A DNA stretch of 64,000 bases from Halosimplex salinum (GTDB taxonomy: Archaea > Halobacteriota > Halobacteria > Halobacteriales > Haloarculaceae), in NCBI RefSeq assembly GCF_003730195.1, contig NZ_QWGG01000003.1:124001-188000 (forward strand), read 5' to 3'. Under the pieces are notes generated by a model. It had not been told where the DNA came from and did not search any database. It saw only the letters and a list, made by a program, of their open reading frames with translations. A program made the translations under genes and the position numbers. Positions 1-6,329 of the stretch are shown here, piece after piece; the stretch's first letter is position 1, and every line of letters begins with the position of its first letter.

Positions 1-67
1 CGGGAACCAGGCGCAGACGAACCCAGCGCGGACAACGGGGGACGTATCTCGGTTTTTGCGGACTCTC

Positions 68-330
68 TTAGCGTGACTCGCCAGCGGCGCACTCGTCGCC
101 GTCCCGCTTGACGGAGTTTCCCTGTGGCTCGTAGCCGAGGCCCTCCCCGGCAGGCTCCAGCGAGTAGTACTTGCGGTCGTTGTCGGAGGCGCCGACAGAC
201 TCGCTTCGCTCACGGCTGGCGCCGTTCGCTCACGTCGCGGTCTCCCGCTGATCGGCCGCGCAGCGCTCGCCCGTCGAGCCCTCGCTCGCTACGCTCCCGA
301 GGATGCCGTAGACGATCTCGAAGCCGAATG
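68..330 (-). pseudogene. Broken duplicate of the azf C-terminus
   Basis: Read on the minus strand, the segment encodes FGFEIVYGI, then about 115 bases of unrelated sequence (roughly 187-301), then SDNDRKYY followed by a run resembling SIERAREVLGYDPQDNS, and stops with TAA at 68-70. The intact azf immediately upstream ends with the same residues in the same order (YGFEIVYGISDNDRKYYS and on). The remnant is therefore a diverged partial duplicate of the 3' end of azf with an insertion, lacking the whole dehydrogenase fold. The inserted part has GAGCGAAGCGAGT-like runs common in haloarchaeal intergenic DNA and carries in-frame stops. The duplication is seen directly; how it arose is inference. 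It is not expected to give a functional protein. Confidence 0.85.
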
Positions 331-348
331 CAGGGAAATCAGTCGCCG

Positions 349-1119
349 TTACTCCGCGTCGACGACCTTCTCGTCGGCGTCCCACTCGGCGGAGTTGTCC
401 TGCGGGTCGTAACCGAGGACCTCGCGGGCGCGCTCGATGGAGTAGTACTTCCGGTCGTTGTCGGAGATGCCGTAGACGATCTCGAAGCCGTAGTCCGCTT
501 CGAGCGCGCAGCGGTGGATGCGGGCGCAGTCGGGGTAGGAGAGCCACATGGCCTGGCCGCGCTCGTAGTCGATCGGCGGGTGGCCCTTCGTGAGGTTGCC
601 GATGCGGATGTTGCAGACGGCGATGTCGTACTCGTCGTGGTAGTAGCGACCGAGGACCTCGCCGGCGGCCTTCGAGACGCCGTAGTGGTTGCCCGGGCGC
701 GGGAACTCGGTCCCGTCGAGGCGGAACTCGTCGTCTTTGCGGTACATGTCCGGCGTGCGGTCGTCGGTTTCGTAGGCGCCGACGGCGTGGTTCGAGGAGG
801 CGAAGACGAACTTCTCGACGTCCGCCTCGACGGCAGCCTCGTACATCTTCTCCGTGCCGTCGATGTTGTTCGCGAGGACGGAGTCCCACGGCGCGCTCGG
901 GCGCGGGTCGCCGGCGAGGTGGATGACGGCCCCCACGCCGTCCATCGCCTCGGCGACTGTCTCCTCGTCGGTCACGTCCCCGATCAGGTACTCGTGGTCG
1001 GGCTCCTCGTCCGGCGGACTGTGCAGGAGGAGTTTCCACTCGTACTCGTCTTCGAGCCCCTGGAGTACGGCCCGCCCGACGCGCCCACCCGCACCAGTGA
1101 GTAAGACCGGCTCGTCCAT
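349..1119 (-). CDS. azf: NAD-dependent glucose-6-phosphate dehydrogenase (Azf type)
   Basis: This is an extended short-chain dehydrogenase of 256 residues. The N-terminus has the Rossmann motif TGAGGRVG at about residues 8-15; a conserved VIHLAGDPRPSAPWD block and the catalytic YGVSK (YxxxK) follow, and then RIGN and YGISDNDRKYYS. The blocks match my recollection of Haloferax volcanii Azf, the NAD+-dependent glucose-6-phosphate dehydrogenase that opens the haloarchaeal oxidative pentose phosphate pathway in the cytoplasm. Outside haloarchaea the same fold is annotated as uronate dehydrogenase or UDP-glucose epimerase, which is the main alternative. The ATG at 1117-1119 places the glycine motif at the usual distance. 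A partial broken copy of its 3' end lies directly downstream. Confidence 0.85.
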   Translation of the reverse strand: MDEPVLLTGAGGRVGRAVLQGLEDEYEWKLLLHSPPDEEPDHEYLIGDVTDEETVAEAMDGVGAVIHLAGDPRPSAPWDSVLANNIDGTEKMYEAAVEADVEKFVFASSNHAVGAYETDDRTPDMYRKDDEFRLDGTEFPRPGNHYGVSKAAGEVLGRYYHDEYDIAVCNIRIGNLTKGHPPIDYERGQAMWLSYPDCARIHRCALEADYGFEIVYGISDNDRKYYSIERAREVLGYDPQDNSAEWDADEKVVDAE

Positions 1120-1258
1120 TCAGGTGAACCCTTGCGACCGGTCAGTAAGTAAGATACGATTCCACCCAGTGCGTGTCACGACAGCGACAGACGCGCCGGG
1201 GAGGCACCTCGTCGCCCGCGGCCGACACTGATTACTCCCGGGCGACCCAGCGGCCGGT

Positions 1259-1612
1259 ATGGACGCCACGGACGCCGAGACGGCCTGCTTCGAGGCGGGC
1301 ATCAAGTTCGGCTCGCTGTACCACCAGTTCGCCGGAACGCCCGTCAGCCCGTCGAGCGCGGACAGCATCGCCCGCGCCATGGAGGAGGCCATCGAGAACC
1401 AGCCCCACTGCGAGTCGGTCACCGTCGACGTACTGACCGGCGAACTCGAGAACGAACTCGCCGACTCGACGGCCGACTACACGGAGCTGACCGGTCGGTT
1501 CCTCGAAGTCGAGATGGTGATCGACTACGAGGGCCACGAGGTCCACACGCGCATGGACGTACAGGACGGCTACCCGCTCATGCGCGTCGAAGACGTCCGG
1601 TCCAGGGACTGA
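1259..1612 (+). CDS. mptD: Archaeal dihydroneopterin aldolase family protein (MptD-like)
   Basis: The 117-residue protein has the size and sequence pattern of archaeal MptD, which cleaves 7,8-dihydroneopterin to 6-hydroxymethyl-dihydropterin and glycolaldehyde in pterin synthesis (folate in haloarchaea, methanopterin in methanogens). Recognised stretches are ACFEAGIKFGSLYHQFAGTP near the N-terminus, SIARAMEEAIENQP in the middle, and VEMVIDYEGHEVHTRM near the C-terminus. The ATG at 1259 lies about 27 bases after an AT-rich TGATTAC box, which fits leaderless transcription. It stands alone and diverges from azf. The pab operon at 40.4-43.6 kb would supply the p-aminobenzoate half of the same cofactor. 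The family call is by recollection; the aldolase activity is inferred. Confidence 0.75.
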   Translation: MDATDAETACFEAGIKFGSLYHQFAGTPVSPSSADSIARAMEEAIENQPHCESVTVDVLTGELENELADSTADYTELTGRFLEVEMVIDYEGHEVHTRMDVQDGYPLMRVEDVRSRD

Positions 1613-1695
1613 CGGCCGAACTACCGGGGTGCGAACACGTCGGAGCGCCGAACGGACCACGAAAGATATGTGACTGGACCGAGAACCCGGCTCGC

Positions 1696-2880
1696 ATGTC
1701 CCTCGCTGCCCTGAACGACATCGACGACGCCATCGAGGCGACCAAACGGTTCCTCACGCCGTTCGACCGCGTCCGGTGGTTCCGGCTCGCGGTCGTGATG
1801 TTCTTCGTCGGCGGTGCCGGCCTCTCCTTCCCCGGGACGCCGACGAGTTTCGGCGGCGACCCCGGCACCGGGGAGCCGACGACCGGCGGCCCCGACATCA
1901 CGCCGGAGTTGACCGGTGAGCTGATCGCCTTGATCCTCGGGGTCGTCGCCCTCGGTATCGCCGCCTACCTGCTGTACTCCGTCGTCGCCGCGACGATGGA
2001 GTTCGTCTTCGTCGGGTCGCTGCGCGACGAGGAGGTCCGCCTCCGGCGCAGCGTCAAGCGGTACTGGCGCAAGGGCGCCCGACTGTTCGTCTTCCGCTTC
2101 GCCACCTGGATCCTGACGACCGCGGTCGCGGGTGGGAGCCTGATCGGTCTCGGAACCGCGATGGGCGGGTGGCCGCCGACGGAGTGGAGCGACGGAACGA
2201 TTCTCCTGATGATCTTCCTCGGGGTCGGCGTGTTCCTGCTCGTCGCGCTCGTCGTCGGCACGTTCCTCGGGTTCACGACGATGTTCGTGGTGCCGGTGAT
2301 GCTCCGCGAGGACCGTGGTGTCATCGGTGCGTGGCGGCGGTTCTGGCCGACGCTGACCGGGAACTGGCTGGAGTTCCTCGCCTACCTGTTCGTCAGCTTC
2401 CTCCTCTCGATCGCCGTCGGGATCGCGGTGAGTTTCCTGCTCGTGTTGCTGGCGGTCGCGATCGCGGTCCCGTTCCTCGTCGTCGGGGTGCCGCTCGTGC
2501 TGGTTCTCGGCTTCTCCGGCGCGGGCGGAATCGTCGCCATCGTGCTCTTCCTCGCCTACCTCCTCCTGCTGTTCGTCGGGGCGCTCCTCTTCCAGGTCCC
2601 CTTCCAGACGTTCCTGCGGTACTACGCGCTGCTCGTCCTCGGCGACGTGAACGAGGAGTTCGACGTGGTGCCCGACGCCCGCGCCGCAGTCCGCGCGGAC
2701 GGCGGCGAAGACGGCACTGACGACACCGGCGCGGTCGACGACACCGACGACGGGCCGGACGACGCCGACGATGGGTCGGGCCGCGCGGGCGCCAGCGACG
2801 GAGACGGACCGTCCGACGACGACGCGGGCTGGAATCTCGACGACGAGGACGAGTGGGGCGACAGGGACGGCCGCTCGTGA
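1696..2880 (+). CDS. Haloarchaeal multi-pass membrane protein (DUF7544-like)
   Basis: A 394-residue integral membrane protein. After an amphipathic N-terminus (LAALNDIDDAIEATKRFL) it has about six hydrophobic segments: around residues 30-45, 75-105, 135-155, 165-200, a long pair at 230-280, and 285-310. The last 80 residues are a soluble, very acidic tail of Asp/Gly repeats. The pattern resembles haloarchaeal proteins catalogued as DUF7544 (recollection). No catalytic motif is visible. A GATATG box about 28 bases before the ATG suggests a leaderless transcript. The gene is followed by a 19-base tandem repeat that begins 17 bases after the stop codon. Function unknown. Confidence 0.65.
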   Translation: MSLAALNDIDDAIEATKRFLTPFDRVRWFRLAVVMFFVGGAGLSFPGTPTSFGGDPGTGEPTTGGPDITPELTGELIALILGVVALGIAAYLLYSVVAATMEFVFVGSLRDEEVRLRRSVKRYWRKGARLFVFRFATWILTTAVAGGSLIGLGTAMGGWPPTEWSDGTILLMIFLGVGVFLLVALVVGTFLGFTTMFVVPVMLREDRGVIGAWRRFWPTLTGNWLEFLAYLFVSFLLSIAVGIAVSFLLVLLAVAIAVPFLVVGVPLVLVLGFSGAGGIVAIVLFLAYLLLLFVGALLFQVPFQTFLRYYALLVLGDVNEEFDVVPDARAAVRADGGEDGTDDTGAVDDTDDGPDDADDGSGRAGASDGDGPSDDDAGWNLDDEDEWGDRDGRS

Positions 2881-2896
2881 CGAAGCCGACGGTCCC

Positions 2897-2971
2897 GCGG
2901 CGGCACGGGGCGGTCGCGGCGGCACGGGGCGGTCGCGGCGCCACGGGGAGGTCGCGGCAGTCACGGCGGTC
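2897..2971. repeat. Tandem repeat, 19-base unit, about 4 copies
   Basis: Units at 2897-2915 and 2916-2934 are identical, the third (2935-2953) has two mismatches and the fourth is degenerate. The unit is G/C-only apart from one T and one A. It starts 17 bases after the preceding stop codon and lies in a 242-base spacer; the remainder of the spacer holds the promoter of the next gene (TTTTTAAA about 28 bases before its ATG). Confidence 0.85.
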
Positions 2972-3122
2972 GCGGAGTTCGTCCGCTTCGCCGCGATCGA
3001 TAGCGGCGGATCGTAACTGATCGGCCGGGTCCACGGTATCGCCGCTCTCCACACGTCTCCCGTCGATCTCCACTTTCGCTTCGAGGCTCGTTTTTAAACC
3101 AGCGGGGGCCGAAGGAAGAGAC

Positions 3123-3599
3123 ATGAGTCAATCGACGCTCGACGACGACGAGCTCTTCGAGGACGCGGCGAGCGAGATGCGCGAGGACGTCGAGGCGAGC
3201 CTGGCCGAGGCACGCGCGGCGCTGCCCGAGGCCGACGCCATCTGGGACGTCGACGCCGACAACACGCTGGGCGTGCTCAACGCGCTCCGGTCGGCACTCG
3301 ACGTCGAGGACGCCGAGGACAGGCTCCGCGACGCCAAGAAGTGGTACACCATGGGCGAACGCGCGGACGCCTTCGAGGACGCCGACGACCTCGCCGAGGA
3401 GATCGAGGACATCGAGGACGTGCTCGACGACGTGACCGAGGCCCACGAGCAGGTCAGCGACCTCGCGAGCACGGTGCCCCAGCTCCGGAGCGCGCTGGAG
3501 GAGTTCGCCGAGGAAGCGGACGAAGCGGACGAAGCCGAAGAGGACGCCGACGAAGCGGAGACGGACGCAGACGCGGACGAAGCCGAAGCCGAGGCCTGA
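3123..3599 (+). CDS. Acidic coiled-coil protein (DUF5790-like)
   Basis: A 158-residue soluble protein with no membrane segment. Residues 1-125 are predicted mostly helical, with heptad-like spacing (LFEDAASEMREDVEASLAEARAAL, then DDLAEEIEDIEDVLDDVTEAHEQV). A conserved-looking IWDVDADNTLGVLNALRSALD lies at about 42-62. The last 30 residues are a simple EADEADEAEEDAD repeat. It looks like the haloarchaeal family catalogued as DUF5790, of unknown role (recollection). TTTTTAAA about 28 bases before the ATG implies a leaderless transcript. Monocistronic, convergent with the creatininase-family gene. Confidence 0.65.
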   Translation: MSQSTLDDDELFEDAASEMREDVEASLAEARAALPEADAIWDVDADNTLGVLNALRSALDVEDAEDRLRDAKKWYTMGERADAFEDADDLAEEIEDIEDVLDDVTEAHEQVSDLASTVPQLRSALEEFAEEADEADEAEEDADEAETDADADEAEAEA

Positions 3600-3645
3600 G
3601 CCGGCCACCAGTCCGACGACTGCGAGTGGGCGGACTCGCTCGCCG

Positions 3646-4425
3646 TCAGCGGTCCGGTCGCGAGACCCGTCCGGTCGCGACGCGGTCCAGCAGCGTCGCC
3701 AGTTTTGCCGCCGCTCGCTCCCGGAGCCACGCGCCGAGTTCGGCGTTCCCGGCGCGGGGGTCGCCGACCGCGCCGTTCTCGGAGAACTCCGCCGAGTCGT
3801 AGGCGAGGTTCGTGCCGCTGACCCACTCGCCCCAGGCGTCGGCGGCGCCCGCCGCCGCGTCGTCCAGGCGGTCCTCGCGGATCAGGTCGGGCGCCACCGC
3901 GCGCACGAGTGCCGTCTCGACCGGGCCGCCGTGACCCATCCGAACCTCGTCGAGGTCGACCGGGGGCGCGTCGGGGTCGCCCGTCCAGTCCGCGTCGAGC
4001 GAGACGGCGTCGAACCAGGTGAACGGGACCGCGTAGGCGTCGTCGTGGCGGGTGATCCGCCCGCAGACCTCGCGGAGGGGCGCGACGTTGCCGCCGTGGC
4101 CGTTGACGACGACGACGCGGTCCCAGCCGTGGTGTGCGAGGCTGGCGACCGTCTCGCGCACGTAGTCGCGGAACGTGTCCTCGCTCACCCAGAGCGTGCC
4201 CGCGAAGTGGCGGTGTTCCTCGGCGACGCCGACCGGGACCGCGGGGGCGACGACGACCTCGCTGTCGTACGCCTCGGCGCCTGCGTCGGCGATCGCCTCG
4301 GCCGCCAGCGCGTCGGTTCCGAGCGGTGCGTGGGGGCCGTGCTGTTCGGTGCTGCCGACGGGCAGGATCGCGAGATCCGTCTCGACGGCGTCGGCGTCCG
4401 TCCACGTGGACTCCGAGAGATGCAT
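3646..4425 (-). CDS. Creatininase-family metal-dependent amidohydrolase
   Basis: A 259-residue protein with the creatininase-fold signatures in order: PVGSTEQHGPHAPLGTD at residues 22-38 (metal ligands E27, H29 and D38), GVAEEHRHFAGT, NGHGGN around residue 110, and GPVETALV. These residues bind two divalent metals and hydrolyse amide bonds. In archaea the family includes ArfB, the formamide hydrolase of riboflavin/F420 synthesis, as well as creatininase and mycofactocin-type members; the sequence alone does not tell me which. Nothing around it belongs to flavin synthesis, so I leave it at family level. The ATG is followed directly by HLSESTW, and the length is normal for the family. Confidence 0.8.
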   Translation of the reverse strand: MHLSESTWTDADAVETDLAILPVGSTEQHGPHAPLGTDALAAEAIADAGAEAYDSEVVVAPAVPVGVAEEHRHFAGTLWVSEDTFRDYVRETVASLAHHGWDRVVVVNGHGGNVAPLREVCGRITRHDDAYAVPFTWFDAVSLDADWTGDPDAPPVDLDEVRMGHGGPVETALVRAVAPDLIREDRLDDAAAGAADAWGEWVSGTNLAYDSAEFSENGAVGDPRAGNAELGAWLRERAAAKLATLLDRVATGRVSRPDR

Positions 4426-4515
4426 ACCGGCCGGTGGCGCGGCCGACGGTTAAGCGGTGCGGAGCGACGGGTTCGTGCGGTCGGTGGTGCGAGGTGAACG
4501 CCGTCGACGGCCGGG

Positions 4516-4731
4516 TCAGGCCGACTCGTCGCGGTTCCAGGCGCTCGGCTCGACGCCCAGCGACTTGACGATCGGGCGATACACGGCGACGACGGCGATC
4601 ACGATCGCGAGTTCCACCCAGAACCCGATCTCACCGAACGCGGATCGGACGACCGCGAGGACGACCGTCACGACGAGCAGGATCGCGGCGTAGTGACCGA
4701 CGAGTTCGAGGAGCTGCCGTTTGTCTACCAT
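4516..4731 (-). CDS. Small two-helix membrane protein
   Basis: I place the start at the ATG at 4729-4731 (MVDKRQLLELV), giving 71 residues. A start 19 codons upstream is open, but its extra residues look non-coding. Two hydrophobic segments (about residues 10-28 and 33-52, containing AAILLVVTVVLAVV and VELAIVIAVVAVYRPIV) flank a short loop, and the tail ends NRDESA. No homologue is recognised. It is read in the same direction as the next membrane protein (4843-5376) but is separated by about 110 bases. Confidence 0.55.
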   Translation of the reverse strand: MVDKRQLLELVGHYAAILLVVTVVLAVVRSAFGEIGFWVELAIVIAVVAVYRPIVKSLGVEPSAWNRDESA

Positions 4732-4842
4732 GCCGGCGCTACGGTGCTGTGACACAAAAACGGTGGTATCGGCGAACGCGGCCGACACGCCCGGGACCGA
4801 AGCGGTCGGTGGTGTCGCTCGCTCGAAGGACGGGGCCGGGTG

Positions 4843-5376
4843 CTACACCAGCGTGTCCGGGCGTGTCGCGAGGTACTCGAAGACGGCGCCGAGGCCGATC
4901 CCGTAGACCCAGTGGGCGACGAGCGTGACGGCGAGATAGCCGACGAGGGCCAGTCCGGTGAACCCGTCGTAGAAGGCGAAGACGAACCCGGTCCACAGGG
5001 CGGTACCGAAGTAGATCCCGTGAACGGGGTCGCGTGCGCCCGGCAGGTAGTCCTTGAGCGACGCGAACAGCAGCGGCCACGGGAACATCCCGGCGAGGAC
5101 GAACAGGACGTACCCGGCGGTCACCTCGGGGAGCACGCCGTCGAGGCCGACCATGCTCGTGACCGTCGCGAACGACGACCGCGAGAACACGCCGAACGAC
5201 TCCCCGATGAGCAGGACGACCGTCATCAGCGCCGTCCCGACGAGCCCCCCGGCCGCGCCGACGACGCCGTCCGCGAAGATGCCGAACAACCGGTCGAACT
5301 CGTCGTCGACGACCGACGGATCGTCGAACTCCTCGTCCTCGACTGTTCGGTCGTCGAGTTCGCCTGTGTCTGCCAT
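4843..5376 (-). CDS. Haloarchaeal membrane protein next to the oxidase locus (DUF6789-like)
   Basis: With the ATG at 5374-5376 (MADTGELDD) the protein has 177 residues: an acidic N-terminus of about 45 residues and then four to five hydrophobic segments. Small-residue blocks such as GAAGGLVGTALMTVVLLIG and SLKDYLPGARDPVHGIYFGTALW recall haloarchaeal proteins annotated DUF6789 that neighbour cytochrome oxidase genes; this is recollection, not a search result. It is divergent from coxB with about 130 bases between the starts. No cofactor-binding motif is visible. A role in oxidase assembly would be a guess from position only. Confidence 0.55.
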   Translation of the reverse strand: MADTGELDDRTVEDEEFDDPSVVDDEFDRLFGIFADGVVGAAGGLVGTALMTVVLLIGESFGVFSRSSFATVTSMVGLDGVLPEVTAGYVLFVLAGMFPWPLLFASLKDYLPGARDPVHGIYFGTALWTGFVFAFYDGFTGLALVGYLAVTLVAHWVYGIGLGAVFEYLATRPDTLV

Positions 5377-5507
5377 GTCACCACGTACCACCCCGGCAAG
5401 CAAAAACCCTCGGGGATGGTTCCGAAACCGAATCGGTTCGTCTCCCTGATAAACACGTGTGAACGTCCCCCAAACGATAAGACCGGGTGGGTCGTTGGTG
5501 ATCGAAC

Positions 5508-6329
5508 ATGGAAGAAGCTGGTGGACCTGCGGTCGGCGACGCGGTCCTGGCCGGCACCAGCGGGATCCGGGCGCCGGCGGAGGTGTTCAACAGCATCTTC
5601 GTCGTGTTCCTCGGTCTCGGGACACTGGTCGGGGTCGTCGTCATCTCCTACACGCTGTACAACGCCTACAAGTACCGCTACCGCGAGGACGAGGACCCCG
5701 CGCCGGAGATGGAGCGACCGGAGCTGGGGGAACTGCCCGAGAGCGGGGGCAAGGGCAAGAAGCTCTTCCTCTCGTTCGGTATCAGCGCGCTCATCGTCCT
5801 CTCGCTGGTCATCTGGACGTACGCCTCGTTGCTGTACGTCGAGGGGAAACCCGCGGAGGCCCAGCAGAACGGCGTCGAGGTCCTCGACGTCGAGGTGGAC
5901 GGCTTCCGGTTCGGGTGGCAGTTCACCTACCCGAACGGCGCGCAGACGGCCGAACTCCGGGTGCCGGCCGACAGGATGGTGAACTTATCGGTGACGTCAC
6001 AGGACGTGTTCCACAACTTCGGGATACCCGAGCTCAGGATAAAGTCCGACGCGATCCCCGGGCAGACCACGAACACCTGGTTCGTCGCCGAGGAGACGGG
6101 CACCTACCAGGCGAACTGCTACGAGATCTGCGGCGAGGGCCACTCCGGCATGACCACGAAAGTCCACGTGATGGAGCCCGAGGCGTACCAGGAGTGGTAC
6201 GAGGGCACGGAGGGCACGGAGAGCGCGGGGAACGAGACCGCCGGCGGCGAGGACCACGCGCTGACCGGACCTGACGAGCGCGATGCACCCGGCGCGCTCG
6301 TCCCCGCCCGCGCGGGAGGTGTGCCATGA
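5508..6329 (+). CDS. coxB: Cytochrome c oxidase subunit II
   Basis: The 273-residue protein has the subunit II plan: two N-terminal membrane helices (about 26-50 and 88-111) and then an extracytoplasmic cupredoxin domain. All CuA ligands are visible: H169 in DVFHNFG, then C204, C208, H212 and M215 in CYEICGEGHSGM. The aromatic patch GFRFGWQFTYPNG precedes them. The subunit accepts electrons from a blue copper protein (haloarchaea typically use halocyanin) and passes them to heme a in subunit I. The last four bases overlap the start of coxAC, so the two are translationally coupled. The last ~50 residues are a non-conserved acidic/Ala tail. A possible TATA box (ACGATAAGA) lies about 30 bases before the ATG. 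Confidence 0.95.
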   Translation: MEEAGGPAVGDAVLAGTSGIRAPAEVFNSIFVVFLGLGTLVGVVVISYTLYNAYKYRYREDEDPAPEMERPELGELPESGGKGKKLFLSFGISALIVLSLVIWTYASLLYVEGKPAEAQQNGVEVLDVEVDGFRFGWQFTYPNGAQTAELRVPADRMVNLSVTSQDVFHNFGIPELRIKSDAIPGQTTNTWFVAEETGTYQANCYEICGEGHSGMTTKVHVMEPEAYQEWYEGTEGTESAGNETAGGEDHALTGPDERDAPGALVPARAGGVP

